Of a stretch of DNA of 59,755 nt, positions 8,912 through 18,023 are shown piece by piece. The notes under the pieces are model-generated. The model made no database searches. It was not told the DNA's origin and saw only the letters and a list, made by a program, of their open reading frames with translations. Position numbers and translations under genes: made by a program. Numbering within the stretch: position 1 is the first letter of the stretch; every line of letters starts with the position of its first letter. The stretch is from Streptomyces sp. ISL-66 (GTDB lineage Bacteria > Actinomycetota > Actinomycetes > Streptomycetales > Streptomycetaceae). The stretch covers positions 1 through 59,755 of the forward strand of contig NZ_JAGGOW010000070.1 of assembly GCF_018614135.1 (NCBI RefSeq), read 5' to 3'.

Positions 8912-9802
8912 ATGCAATTCTCTGTACTCGGGCCCATGTGCGTCACTGAAAACGGGGAGGACAGAACACCCAGTGCGCCCAAGCACCGCCAGATGCTCGC
9001 ACTCCTCCTGATGAACGCCAACCACGTGGTGTCGATGGCCCAGTTCGTCGAAGAACTCTGGGAGTACAGCCCCCCGCCCAGCGCGGTCGCGGCCGTGCAC
9101 ACCTACGTCATGCAGCTGCGCCGGCTCCTGCAGGGCACCGGCCCCGCGACCGCCACCGCCTGCCGGCTCGTCACCCGTGACCAGGGCTACGTCCTGCACG
9201 TCCAGGACGGTGAGCTCGACCTGCACGCCTACGAGCGCCAGGTCCGCGCCGGCCGCGCCGCACTCGACGCCGGCAACCTGGAGGCCGGCGCCCGCCAGAT
9301 CCGCACGGCCCACGCCCTGTGGAGCGGCCAGGGCCCCGTGGACGCGCCCGCCGGCCCGCTGCTGCGGGCCGCGCTCGCGGCCATGGAACGGGACCGGCTG
9401 GAGACCATAGTCCAGCGGGTGCGCGCCGAACTGCGGCTGGGCCGCCACCACCAGCTGCTCGCCGAGCTCTGCGCGCTCGTCCACCAGGACCCCGCCAACG
9501 AGCAGCTCACCGGCCAGCTGATGCTGGCCCTCTACCGGTCGGGCCGGCAGGCCGACGCGCTCGCCGCGTTCCACCGGCTGCGCCGCACCCTGCGCGAGGA
9601 GCTCGGAACCTCCCCGGGCCGGGACATCCACCGGCTCATCACCGACATCCTGGCCGGCCACCCCCGGCTGGAACCGCCCACCGAGGGCGAACTGCGGCTG
9701 TCGCTGGACGCCGTGGACCGGCTTCCGCGCCGCCCCGTGGGTCAGCCGCGCACCGGGACGGCCGACTGGTCCGGGGCCACGCCGGTGCTGCTGGGCGCGT
9801 AG
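8912..9802 (+). CDS. SARP-family transcriptional activator 1
   Basis: 296 aa. N-terminal OmpR-like winged helix (about 1-95), with the usual start MQFSVLGPM and the APKHRQMLALLL helix, then a bacterial transcriptional activation domain (about 100-250). This is the size of ActII-ORF4/DnrI-type cluster activators, which bind tandem heptamers upstream of biosynthetic promoters. ATG 8912 has GGAGGGG upstream (8903-8909), ruling out the longer frame from 8852. Its 3' end overlaps the 3' end of the convergent exporter gene by 61 bp. Confidence 0.93.
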   Translation: MQFSVLGPMCVTENGEDRTPSAPKHRQMLALLLMNANHVVSMAQFVEELWEYSPPPSAVAAVHTYVMQLRRLLQGTGPATATACRLVTRDQGYVLHVQDGELDLHAYERQVRAGRAALDAGNLEAGARQIRTAHALWSGQGPVDAPAGPLLRAALAAMERDRLETIVQRVRAELRLGRHHQLLAELCALVHQDPANEQLTGQLMLALYRSGRQADALAAFHRLRRTLREELGTSPGRDIHRLITDILAGHPRLEPPTEGELRLSLDAVDRLPRRPVGQPRTGTADWSGATPVLLGA

Positions 9803-11223
9803 CCGGCGGATTCGGCGACGGCCTCCCGCCGTACGGGACGCAGGCCGAACCGGGCCGTGAGCGCGGCGCACGCCATCAGGGCGGCGCAGACCCAGAACGC
9901 CCGCGACAGGCCCGTGGTCAGCAGGGCCGGATCCGCGGGGCCGCCGCTCCCGTGGCCGGCCGCGCCGTACGCGCTCACCGCGAGCGCCAGCCCGACGGCG
10001 GCGCCTATCTGGCCGGCACACTGCACCACCCCGGCGGCCGCCCCCACCGCGCACCGGCTCACCCCGGACACGGCGGCTATCTCACAGGCCATCCACAGGA
10101 ACGGCAGGCCCGCGCCGACCAGCGCGAGGCCCGGCAGCAGCCCCGTCGCGTACGAGGAGGAGGGCGAGACCTGGGTCAGCAGCAGCAGCCCCGACCCGCT
10201 CAGGGCGCAGCCGGTCAGACAGGGGACACGCGGACCGAGCCGGCCCAGCAGCCGGCTGCAGATCCGCCCGACCACGATCACCCCGCCCACCACCGGAAGC
10301 AGGGCGCAGCCCGCCGCCCAGGCGGCGTAGCCGTGCACCTCCTGCAGGTACACGCTGCCGAGGAACACCACGGGGCCGGTGGCCGCCGCGACGAACACGA
10401 TGCCGAGGGCGCCCGCGCCCAGCGAGCGGTTGCGCAGCAGCACGGCCGGCAGCAGCGGCTCGGCGGCCCGCGCCTGCCTGCGCAGGAACAGCGCCGCCAG
10501 CAGTCCCGAAACGGCGAACACCGCCCAGGTCACCGGGCCCAGCCCCCGCTCGGAGGTGCCCACCAGCGCGTACACCAGGGCCAGTAGTGAGCCCACGAGG
10601 AACAGGGCGCCCTGCACGTCGGGGGCGGAGCCGCGGGCCCGGGTCGCCTGGTCGGCGGGACAGAGCCGGCGGGCGGCGACCAGCGCGGCCAGCGCGACGG
10701 GCACGTTGAGCAGGAAGGCCCAGCGCCAGCCGAGCTGGCTGACCGCCAGTCCGCCGCCCAGCACTCCCGCGACCGAACCGATCCCCCCCGACGCCGCCCA
10801 CAGTGCGAGCGCCCGGCGCCGCTCGGGCCCGTCCGCGACGGAGGTGAGCAGGATGCACATGGCCGCCGGCACCATCACGGCGGCGGCGACCGCCTGCCCG
10901 GCCCGGGCCAGCAGCAGCACCGGCCCGTTGGGCGCGGCGGCGCAGAACGCGGAGGCGACCGCGAAGCCGGCCAGCGAGAGGAGCAGGAGCCGCCGCGACC
11001 CGGCCCGGTCGCAGAGCCGGCCGCCCAGCAGCTGGAGCCCGCCGATCAGCAGGACGTACAGGTTGGTCACCCAGTGGGCGCCGGCCAGGGTCATGCCGAG
11101 ACCGTGCTGGATGTCGGGCAGGGCCAGGACGACGAGTCCGGCGTCGGCGTTCGCCAGCAACGGGGCGAAGGAAAGCAGGACCACCACCGACGTGCGCGGG
11201 CCGAGCTGCTCGGTCGGGGGCAT
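9742..11223 (-). CDS. MFS drug exporter, EmrB/QacA type (14 membrane helices)
   Basis: 493 aa, strongly hydrophobic throughout, with the length and spacing of DHA2-family proton antiporters (about 14 helices). It shows the loop motif LCDRAGSRR after the second helix and the mid-protein GGIGSVAGVLGGGLAVSQLGWRWAF block (antiporter motif C region). Likely exports the product or an intermediate and gives self-resistance. ATG 11223 is preceded by AGGAG. It is divergent from the SDR at 11403; the shared 179-bp spacer carries a perfect palindrome. Confidence 0.92.
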   Translation of the reverse strand: MPPTEQLGPRTSVVVLLSFAPLLANADAGLVVLALPDIQHGLGMTLAGAHWVTNLYVLLIGGLQLLGGRLCDRAGSRRLLLLSLAGFAVASAFCAAAPNGPVLLLARAGQAVAAAVMVPAAMCILLTSVADGPERRRALALWAASGGIGSVAGVLGGGLAVSQLGWRWAFLLNVPVALAALVAARRLCPADQATRARGSAPDVQGALFLVGSLLALVYALVGTSERGLGPVTWAVFAVSGLLAALFLRRQARAAEPLLPAVLLRNRSLGAGALGIVFVAAATGPVVFLGSVYLQEVHGYAAWAAGCALLPVVGGVIVVGRICSRLLGRLGPRVPCLTGCALSGSGLLLLTQVSPSSSYATGLLPGLALVGAGLPFLWMACEIAAVSGVSRCAVGAAAGVVQCAGQIGAAVGLALAVSAYGAAGHGSGGPADPALLTTGLSRAFWVCAALMACAALTARFGLRPVRREAVAESAGYAPSSTGVAPDQSAVPVRG

Positions 11224-11283
11224 GGGGGACTCCTGGGAAGCGGGGGGAGGGTGTGTGGGTCAAAACCCCGCCCCCTGTTCCCC

Positions 11284-11309
11284 GGTTGCACTTCGCGGCC
11301 CGTGCAACC
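11284..11309. promoter_or_regulatory. Perfect palindromic operator candidate between exporter and SDR
   Basis: GGTTGCAC (11284-11291), 10-nt spacer, GTGCAACC (11302-11309): 8/8 arms. It is 61 bp from the exporter start and 94 bp from the SDR start. The form fits a TetR- or MarR-type homodimer site controlling divergent promoters. Which regulator binds is unknown. Confidence 0.6.
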
Positions 11310-11402
11310 CGATGGAAACCCCCGGTGTTCAAAGCAGTGAGAGCGCACGGACGAGCTCTCCCCCGCCTCCCGGGTGAGGGCCCGAACAAGAGAAGGAAAA
11401 CC

Positions 11403-12209
11403 ATGGATCTTCAGCTTTCCGGCCGCGTCGCAGTGGTCACCGGTGCCTCCAAGGGCATCGGCCTGGCCGTCACCCGCTCGCTGCTCGAAGAGGGCGCGCG
11501 GGTCGTGGCCGTTTCCCGCAAGAACTCCCCCGAGCTCGAGCAGCTCGCGGGCCCGGACCTGCTGCACGTCTCGGCCGACCTGACGGACCCGGAGGCTCCC
11601 GCGCAGGTCATCGCCCGCGCCGTCGAGCACTTCGGTGGCCTGGACATCCTGGTGAACAACGCGGGTGGCCCGCCGCCCGGCGTCACCATGCCCCGTACGG
11701 GCTTCTTCGACAGCAACGACGGCCAGTGGCAGTCGATCTTCGAGTTCAACCTGTTCTCGGCGGTCCGCGCGATCCGCGCCGCGATCCCCAAGATGATCGA
11801 GCGCGGGGGCGGCTCCATCATCAACGTCTCCACCGGCATGGCCCGTCAGCCCGCCTCCGTCAACGTCGAGTACGGCGCTGCCAAGGCCGGTCTGTCGAAC
11901 CTCACCAAGGCGCTGTCGGAGGAGTTCGGCAGCCAGGGCGTCCGCGTCAACACGGTCTCCCCGGGCGCCGTGCTCACCGCCTGGTGGACCGAGGAGGGCG
12001 GCGCGGCCGACGTGCTCGCCGGCATGGCGGGCGCCGACCGCCAGAGCATCATGGACACCATCGCCCCCCAGATGATGGGCCAGGTCACCGGCCGCCTCAT
12101 CGCCCCGCAGGAGGTCGCGGACGCGATCCTGCTGCTGGCCTCCCCGCGTTCGGCGAGCACCACGGGCGCCGACTTCGCCGTCGACGCCGGTTTCGTCAAG
12201 ACCTTCTGA
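11403..12209 (+). CDS. Short-chain dehydrogenase/reductase
   Basis: 268 aa. NAD(P)-binding TGASKGIG at residues 13-20, NNAG at about 85-88, and catalytic Ser143, Tyr157 (YGAAK) and Lys161. Classical SDR of the FabG-like group, reducing a ketone or oxidising an alcohol in tailoring. Start ATG 11403 has GAAGGA upstream. It is a single gene: a strong hairpin terminator follows 41 bp after the stop. The substrate is not evident. Confidence 0.9.
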   Translation: MDLQLSGRVAVVTGASKGIGLAVTRSLLEEGARVVAVSRKNSPELEQLAGPDLLHVSADLTDPEAPAQVIARAVEHFGGLDILVNNAGGPPPGVTMPRTGFFDSNDGQWQSIFEFNLFSAVRAIRAAIPKMIERGGGSIINVSTGMARQPASVNVEYGAAKAGLSNLTKALSEEFGSQGVRVNTVSPGAVLTAWWTEEGGAADVLAGMAGADRQSIMDTIAPQMMGQVTGRLIAPQEVADAILLLASPRSASTTGADFAVDAGFVKTF

Positions 12210-12249
12210 TCCTCGGATCCGGTCTTCCGACCCGGTCGCTCGACACATG

Positions 12250-12284
12250 AAGGACCCCGGTGGCCTCAGGCCACCGGGGTCCTT
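12250..12284. terminator. Bidirectional hairpin terminator
   Basis: Perfect 16-bp stem (12250-12265 with 12269-12284) and a 3-nt TCA loop, between the convergent SDR and cupin genes. The stem ends in AA/TT on both sides, suiting termination from either strand. Confidence 0.85.
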
Positions 12285-12299
12285 CGCGTGCGGGGTCAG

Positions 12300-12947
12300 T
12301 CAGCGGCGTCCGCCGACCGCGCCGAGCCGCGCGGCGACGACGTCCGGCAGCTCCTCCGGCTGCGCCACCTCGAGCGGGCGCCGGTTCATGTAGTCGGGAT
12401 TGCAGGCCTGGTAGCCGAGCAGCCGGGCCAGCGGCGCCAGGGCGCCGTTCACCAGGCGCTGTACGGGCCAGGGGCGGTCCGTGAAGCGCAGCACGTCGGA
12501 GAACTCGCGCATCGTCACCGCGTGCTGGAGCAGGCCCGGGCGGCCCTCGGCGTCGGTCTTGCCGTCCTGGGCGAGGCCGAAGAGCTGGCGCAGGATCAGC
12601 TGCTCGAAGCGGTCGGCCCGGTTGACCAGTTCCACCACCGCGAAGGAGGTCTCCTCCTCGGTGTTGCCGAACCAGCGGTGCACGGTGCCGGCCGGCACCG
12701 TGACGGTCTGCCCGACCTCGTCGAGGATGATGTCGCGCCCGCCCAGGTGGACCCGCAGGCTGCCGCGCACCAGGGTGAAGATCTCCTCGCTGAACGGATG
12801 CACGTGGTAGCCGGCGGCGAAGCCGCCCGGCTCCACGTAGAGGTCCATCACCGCGCGCTCGCCGCCGGTGTGCGCGGCGGGAGTCCGGATGACGATCTTC
12901 TCCTTGCACCGCGGGTTGTAGTAGACCTCGCCCGGGTGGACAGCCAT
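12300..12947 (-). CDS. Cupin-domain protein, possible polyketide cyclase or oxygenase
   Basis: 215 aa with one cupin_2 domain. The metal-binding pattern HVHPFSEEIFTLVRGSLRVHLGG (about 59-81) supplies His/His/Glu, and a second motif PAGTVHRWFG follows at about 96-105. The C-terminal 100 residues are helical and of unknown role. ATG 12947 has GGAGG a few bases upstream. It lies 79 bp downstream of the second exporter and is probably the last gene of the operon starting at the O-methyltransferase (18683). Cupins in aromatic polyketide clusters act as cyclases or dioxygenases; the exact reaction is not predictable. Confidence 0.8.
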   Translation of the reverse strand: MAVHPGEVYYNPRCKEKIVIRTPAAHTGGERAVMDLYVEPGGFAAGYHVHPFSEEIFTLVRGSLRVHLGGRDIILDEVGQTVTVPAGTVHRWFGNTEEETSFAVVELVNRADRFEQLILRQLFGLAQDGKTDAEGRPGLLQHAVTMREFSDVLRFTDRPWPVQRLVNGALAPLARLLGYQACNPDYMNRRPLEVAQPEELPDVVAARLGAVGGRR

Positions 12948-13026
12948 GTCTCCTCCAGAGGGGAACGCTCGACCGGCCATCCGGTGAGCCGTGTTGTCCC
13001 CCAGGCTGGTCCGGCGGAGCCCCTGC

Positions 13027-14229
13027 TCACACCACCGATTTTTGCTCCGGACTTCGGTGGGAGCGGCGTACGGGAGCCGCCGCGACCACCACGACCACCG
13101 CGACGGCGCAGGCCGCCAGCGCCGCCCCGAGGCCCAGGCTCGCGGAGATCCCGTACCCGTCGACCACCACGCCGCCCAGCAACGAGCCGGCCGCCAGCGA
13201 CACCTGGACCACGGTCACGAAGACGGCGAGGCCACGCTCCGGCGCCTCGGGCACGGCCTTGGCCATCGTGGTCTGCAAGCTCAGCGGCAGGGCGCCGAAG
13301 GCGGCGCCCCAGACGAGCACGAGGAACGCCACCAGCACCGCGGAGTCCGCGGCCACGGGGAGCAGGGCCGCCACGGCGGCGAGGGCGGCCGCGCTGGCGG
13401 CGACGGTGGCCCGTACGGAGCGGGCGAGCGCGGCGGCGGCCAGGAAGTTGCCGGCGATCCCGGCGAGGCCGTACCCGAGCAGCAGCGCGGCCGCGGCCCC
13501 GGCGCCGTAGCGGGCGTGCCGCTCCAGGTAGGGCGCGATGTAGGTGTACGAGGCGAAGTGGCCCAGGAAGACGAAGACGGTCGCCAGCAGCCCGGCCCGG
13601 GCGGCCGGGATCCGCGGCACCGCCGCCAGGTCCCGCCAGCCGACCGCCGAGTCGGCGGGCAGCGGCGGCAGGTAGCGGATCTGCGCCGCCAGGGCGGCCA
13701 GCCCGAGCAGGGCGGCCCCCCAGAACGCCGTCCACCAGCCCGCGCCGCGGGCGGCCAGCGCGGCGAGCGGCAGGCTCGCCACCGTCCCCACCGAGATGCC
13801 GGCGGTGACCAGCGAGGAGGCCCGGTGGAAGGACTCCGGGCCCACCAGCCGGGGCGCGATCGCGGCCCCGACGGCCCAGAAGCCGCCGAGCGCGAGGCCG
13901 AGCAGCAGCCGGCCGGCCAGCATCGTCCCGAGGTCGCGGGACAGGGCGCAGACGAGGTCGGCCAGGGCCGTGAGGGCGGCGAGCCCCCACAGCACCGGCC
14001 GGCGGTCGAAGCCCCGCGAGGCCACCGTCAGGACCGGCGCGGACACGGCCGCCGCGAGGCCGGGCACCACGACGAGGAGCCCGGTCGTCCCGGTGGAGAC
14101 GTCCAGATCTCCGCCGATGTCGGTCAGCGCGCCGACCGGCAGCAGTTCGGAGAGCACCAGGGTGAAGGACCCCAGTGCCACCGACACCACCGCCGGCCAG
14201 CCACCGCGCCGCGGTGCCCCCCGGGTCAC
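13027..14229 (-). CDS. MFS exporter, 12 membrane helices
   Basis: 400 aa, about 12 hydrophobic helices, in the AraJ/CmlA-like DHA1 group. Glycine-rich helices and the DRRPVLWGLAAL loop after helix 2 are visible. The start is a GTG at 14229 that overlaps the stop of the flavin oxidase gene (GTGA), so translation is coupled. A longer upstream frame is only overlap with the oxidase. Probably exports the product of, or a substrate for, the two Tat-exported oxidases encoded just before it. Confidence 0.88.
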   Translation of the reverse strand: MTRGAPRRGGWPAVVSVALGSFTLVLSELLPVGALTDIGGDLDVSTGTTGLLVVVPGLAAAVSAPVLTVASRGFDRRPVLWGLAALTALADLVCALSRDLGTMLAGRLLLGLALGGFWAVGAAIAPRLVGPESFHRASSLVTAGISVGTVASLPLAALAARGAGWWTAFWGAALLGLAALAAQIRYLPPLPADSAVGWRDLAAVPRIPAARAGLLATVFVFLGHFASYTYIAPYLERHARYGAGAAAALLLGYGLAGIAGNFLAAAALARSVRATVAASAAALAAVAALLPVAADSAVLVAFLVLVWGAAFGALPLSLQTTMAKAVPEAPERGLAVFVTVVQVSLAAGSLLGGVVVDGYGISASLGLGAALAACAVAVVVVVAAAPVRRSHRSPEQKSVV

Positions 14230-15914
14230 GACGTCGGCAGCTGGATGGACTGGCTGTGCCGGAAGACGTTGCGCGGGTCGTACTTCTTCTTCACCTGCTG
14301 GAGGCGCGGGTAGTTGTCCTTGTAGTAGAGCGTGGACCACGGCACGCCCGAGGTGTTGTACGCCGGGTCGTGCAGGTCGATGTCCGGGTAGTTGACGTAG
14401 CAGCCGTCGGTCACCGCGTTGGGGACCGGGACGCCGCCGGTGTCCGCGTAGGCGCCGTGGAAGAACTCGCGGATCCACTGGAGGGACTTGGCCTCGTCCG
14501 CCGGGTCGGTCCACCAGATCATCCAGGCCGCCTTGTACGCGGCCTCGCGGTGCGGGGCGGCCGTGTCCCCGGGGGCGACCGCGTTGACCTGCCCGCCGAA
14601 GGAGCTGAGCAGCACCGAGGCGGTGGGGTTGACGAGGTCGTCACGGGTGAGGTGCCTGTAGAAGGCGTCCACGTGCGCGTCCGGCATGGCCGTGCGGTAG
14701 TACGAGGACTTGAAGTCGCCCTTCAGGCTGGGGTCGTTCAGCGTGGGATTGGTCGTCCCGAGGTACCGGGCGGCCTGCAGCCACGGCATCCGCCGCGGCT
14801 TGGCGAGCTCCGGCATGGCGGACAGCTCGCCCATCGCGGTGGTCAGCGGCTGGTGGGCGATGTCCAGTCCCGCGGTCATCTCCCCGAGGAACCGGTTCAG
14901 CACCCCCTCCGCGTCGGGGATGGTCGCGTCGAGCTGGGTGATCAGGCCTATGTACCCGTTGGACTTGTGGTTCAGCGCCAGCATGGTGACGAGGTTGTCG
15001 TACACCCCGCCCGGCTTGAGGTTGCGGGCGTGCCAGTCGCCGTAGTTCTTGACCAGCCGCGCGAACCGGTCCTTGGTCATCTCGGCCCACGGCCAGGAGA
15101 CGGCGCTGACCAGCACCTCGGCCGGCGGCTGCGGCAGCAGGCCGGCCGGGTTGGTGCCGGTGGCGCCGGGGGAGCGGAACCAGAAGCGGGTGATGACGCC
15201 GAAGTTGCCGCCGCCGCCACCGGTGTGCGCCCACCACAGGTCGCGGTGCGGGTCGGTCGCCTCGCGCGTCGCGACGTGGGTCCGGGCGATGCCGTTGGCG
15301 TCGACGGCCACGACCTCCACGGCGTACAGGTGGTCGACGACCAGGCCGAGCTTGCGGCAGAGCATTCCCCAGCCGCCACCGCTGATGTGGCCGCCCGCGC
15401 CGACCTGGAAGCACATGCCGGCCGGGATGGCCACGCCCCAGGTCCGGTACATCCGCTCGTACACGTTCAGCAGCTGGGCCCCGGCCTCGACCGCGATGGC
15501 GTTCTTCGCGGGGTCGAAGTAGACCTTGTTCATCTTGGTCATGTCGAGGATGACGCGGACGTCAGCGTTGAAGACCCAGTCCTCCCAGCAGTGGCCGCCG
15601 CCGCGGACGGTGAGCCGCTTGCCGGCCGTCACCGCCTTCTGCACGACCTCCTGGACCTGCGCGGTCGTCTCGGCGAGATAGACCGCCTCGGGCGAGGCCA
15701 CCCAGCGCTGGTTCCAGCCCCGGACGAGGTCCTTGTACCGCTTGTCCGCCGGCGTGACCGCCGTGATGGGCTCCGTCAGCGCGCCCGATTCCTCGGCCGT
15801 GGCCGCGGCCGCCGGCGACACCAGCCCCGTGCCCGTGAGCAGTGCGGCTCCACCCGCCGCGGCACCTCCCGCAAGGAAGTTGCGCCGCCCCATACCGCCC
15901 CTGTCCTGCACCAT
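14226..15914 (-). CDS. Tat-exported bicovalent FAD oxidase (berberine bridge enzyme-like) 1
   Basis: 562 aa. Twin-arginine signal (MGRRNFLAGG, Arg10-Arg11, then a hydrophobic stretch to an AAAA cleavage region near 38). PF01565 FAD domain: RGGGHCWED puts the 8-alpha-histidyl His at 108, and MCFQVGAGGHISGGG puts the 6-S-cysteinyl Cys at 168. A C-terminal BBE segment ends YDPRNVFRHSQSI. The family oxidises alcohols, hemiacetals or phenols outside the cytoplasm (AknOx, GilR). Start 15914 has GGAGGGG upstream; a second possible ATG is at 15893. It is paralogous to the next gene. Confidence 0.92.
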   Translation of the reverse strand: MVQDRGGMGRRNFLAGGAAAGGAALLTGTGLVSPAAAATAEESGALTEPITAVTPADKRYKDLVRGWNQRWVASPEAVYLAETTAQVQEVVQKAVTAGKRLTVRGGGHCWEDWVFNADVRVILDMTKMNKVYFDPAKNAIAVEAGAQLLNVYERMYRTWGVAIPAGMCFQVGAGGHISGGGWGMLCRKLGLVVDHLYAVEVVAVDANGIARTHVATREATDPHRDLWWAHTGGGGGNFGVITRFWFRSPGATGTNPAGLLPQPPAEVLVSAVSWPWAEMTKDRFARLVKNYGDWHARNLKPGGVYDNLVTMLALNHKSNGYIGLITQLDATIPDAEGVLNRFLGEMTAGLDIAHQPLTTAMGELSAMPELAKPRRMPWLQAARYLGTTNPTLNDPSLKGDFKSSYYRTAMPDAHVDAFYRHLTRDDLVNPTASVLLSSFGGQVNAVAPGDTAAPHREAAYKAAWMIWWTDPADEAKSLQWIREFFHGAYADTGGVPVPNAVTDGCYVNYPDIDLHDPAYNTSGVPWSTLYYKDNYPRLQQVKKKYDPRNVFRHSQSIQLPTS

Positions 15915-16020
15915 CGCCCAACCCCTCCGCCGTTCACGTGCCTTGACGCGGCAACGCTAGAGATCGGGGAGGCGCCCTGGCGCCCAGAGAGTTGCGCTCG
16001 TTCTCGGGAGGGAGGTACGG

Positions 16021-16085
16021 CCCGTACGGCGCCTGCGGCCCGTACGGCGCCGGGGACCTTGCGGCGCCACAACCCGTACGGCGCC
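16021..16085. repeat. Three exact 13-bp repeats upstream of flavin oxidase 1
   Basis: CCCGTACGGCGCC occurs at 16021-16033, 16039-16051 and 16073-16085 in the 257-bp gap before the oxidase gene. Each contains the palindromes CGTACG and GGCGCC. Could be operator sites or simple GC-rich duplication; there is no other gene in this gap. Confidence 0.5.
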
Positions 16086-16171
16086 ACGCGCGGCGGGCCG
16101 GGTCCGGAGGATCCGGAACCGGCCCGTGGGGAGGGGCGCGGCGCGGTGGGGCGCGGCGCGCCCGCGCGCGG

Positions 16172-17869
16172 TCAGGCGCTGGGCAGCTGCACGGACTGGG
16201 TGTGGCGGAAGAAGTTCTTGGGGTCGTACTTCTTCTTCGCCTGCTGGAGCCGCGGGTAGTTCCCCTTGTAGTAGAGGGTGCTCCACGGCACCGTGGACCG
16301 GTTGCGCGCCGGGTCGTTCAGGTCCGAGTCCGGGTAGTTGACGTAGCACCCGTCCGTGACGGCGTTGGGCACGGGCACGCCGCCGGTGTCGGCGTACGTC
16401 TCCTCGTAGCTCTCCCGGGTCCACGCGATGTACTTGGCGTCGTCGGACGCCTCGTTCCACAGCACCGACCACAGCATCTTGAAGGCCGCCTCCCGGTGCA
16501 CGGCCGCCGTGTCGCCCTCGGCGACCGCGTTGGCCTTGCCGCCGTACGGGGTCAGCTGGATGTTGATCTTCGGGTTGTCGATGTCGGTCCGGGTGAGGTG
16601 CTTGTACAGCGCCTCGGCCTGGGCGAGCGGGAAGTTCGCCTTCATGTAGGCCGACTTGTACTCGGCCCGCAGCGTCGGGTCGTTGAGCTGCGAATTCGTC
16701 GTTCCGGCGAAGCGCGTGGCCTGGAGCCACGGCATCCGGCGCGGCTGGGCGAACTGCGGCATGGGAGCCACGTCGCCCATGGCCTCGGTCAGGGCGCCCT
16801 GCGGGGTGTCGATGCCCTGGTTCATGTACGTCAGGTAGTCGTTCAGCAGCTGCTGCGCGTTCGGGGCCGCCGCGTCGACCTGGGTGACCATGCCGATCTG
16901 GCCGTTCGACCGGTGGTTGAGCAGCAGGAAGCTGGTCACGAACCGGTTCGGGCTGTCCGGCCCGATGTTGGCGACGTGCCAGGACGCGTAGTTCTGCGTC
17001 AGGCGGACGAACTCTTCCTTCGTCAGGTCGCTCCACGCCCACGACACCGCGCTGAACAGCACCTCGGCCGGAGGCTTCGGCAGCAGCCCGCGCGGGTCGG
17101 TGCCGGTGGCGCCCGGCGAGCGGAAGTAGTAGCGGGTCACCACGCCGAAGTTGCCGCCGCCGCCGCCCGTGTGGGCCCACCACAGTTCGCGGTGCGGATC
17201 GGCGGCCTCCCGGGTGGCGTGGACCGTCTTGACCGTGCCGTCGGACGCGACCGTGACCACCTCGACGGCGTACAGGTGGTCGACGACCAGGCCGTTGCGG
17301 CGCACGAGCATGCCCCAGCCGCCGCCGGAAACGTGCCCGCCCATGCCGACCGAGTAGCAGATGCCGCCGGGTATGGTCACGCCCCAGGCCGCGTACAGCT
17401 TGGAGTACACGTCCAGCAGGGTCGCCCCGGCCTCCACGCAGATGGCGTTCTTCGCGGGCTCGTAGTACACGCCGTTCATGTTCGACAGGTCGAGCACGAT
17501 CTGCGTGGAGGAGTTGTAGACGAAGTCCTCGAGGCAGTGCCCGCCGCTGCGTATCGTCACGCGCTTGTTGTTCCGGAGCGCCTCGGTGATGATCGGTGCC
17601 ACCTGCGAGGGCGAGTCGATGACCTTCACCGACTCGGGGCCGGCCACGTAACGGGCGTTGAGCGCGCGGACCAGGTCCGGGTACTGCTGGTCGGCGGAGG
17701 TCACCGAGACCGGTCCGACCGTGGTGGACGTCGTCGCGACGGCGGTGGCGCCGGCTGCGGGGTCCGCCGCGACGGCCGTCCCCTCCAGACCGAGTGCGGT
17801 GGCTCCGCCCGCGGCGGTCGCTCCGATGAGGAAGCGTCTTCTGTGCATCCCGGCTGGGTACTGCGACAT
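16172..17869 (-). CDS. Tat-exported bicovalent FAD oxidase (berberine bridge enzyme-like) 2
   Basis: 565 aa. Tat signal HRRRFLIGATAAGG at 9-22. The SGGHCLED motif gives flavin-linking His111, and GICYSVGMGGHVSGGG gives Cys171. C-terminal BBE segment YDPKNFFRHTQSV. It is closely similar along its length to oxidase 1, so the pair arose by duplication and could act in sequence. Start ATG 17869 is chosen over 17875 because AAGG is 7 nt upstream of it but only one base from the other. It follows the catechol-type O-methyltransferase on the same strand. Confidence 0.92.
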   Translation of the reverse strand: MSQYPAGMHRRRFLIGATAAGGATALGLEGTAVAADPAAGATAVATTSTTVGPVSVTSADQQYPDLVRALNARYVAGPESVKVIDSPSQVAPIITEALRNNKRVTIRSGGHCLEDFVYNSSTQIVLDLSNMNGVYYEPAKNAICVEAGATLLDVYSKLYAAWGVTIPGGICYSVGMGGHVSGGGWGMLVRRNGLVVDHLYAVEVVTVASDGTVKTVHATREAADPHRELWWAHTGGGGGNFGVVTRYYFRSPGATGTDPRGLLPKPPAEVLFSAVSWAWSDLTKEEFVRLTQNYASWHVANIGPDSPNRFVTSFLLLNHRSNGQIGMVTQVDAAAPNAQQLLNDYLTYMNQGIDTPQGALTEAMGDVAPMPQFAQPRRMPWLQATRFAGTTNSQLNDPTLRAEYKSAYMKANFPLAQAEALYKHLTRTDIDNPKINIQLTPYGGKANAVAEGDTAAVHREAAFKMLWSVLWNEASDDAKYIAWTRESYEETYADTGGVPVPNAVTDGCYVNYPDSDLNDPARNRSTVPWSTLYYKGNYPRLQQAKKKYDPKNFFRHTQSVQLPSA

Positions 17870-17987
17870 GGTCATACCTTCTCGAGAACTCGGACGTCGG
17901 GGGTCTGTGGACAGGTGCGGGGGGCCGGCGCCCGGGTCGGCGCTCGGGCCGGTGAACGTGTCGGCGCTCGGGCCGGTGCTCGGGCCG

Positions 17988-18023
17988 GCGCCGGGGTCAG
18001 CGCCGGGGTCAGCGCCGGGGTCA
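17988..18023. repeat. Tandem 12-bp repeat at the end of the O-methyltransferase gene
   Basis: Three exact copies of GCGCCGGGGTCA, the last supplying the stop codon of the gene at 18021. Related GGCGCTCGGGCCGGT repeats lie just beside them (about 17938-17987). Likely slippage-prone spacer DNA. Confidence 0.7.
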
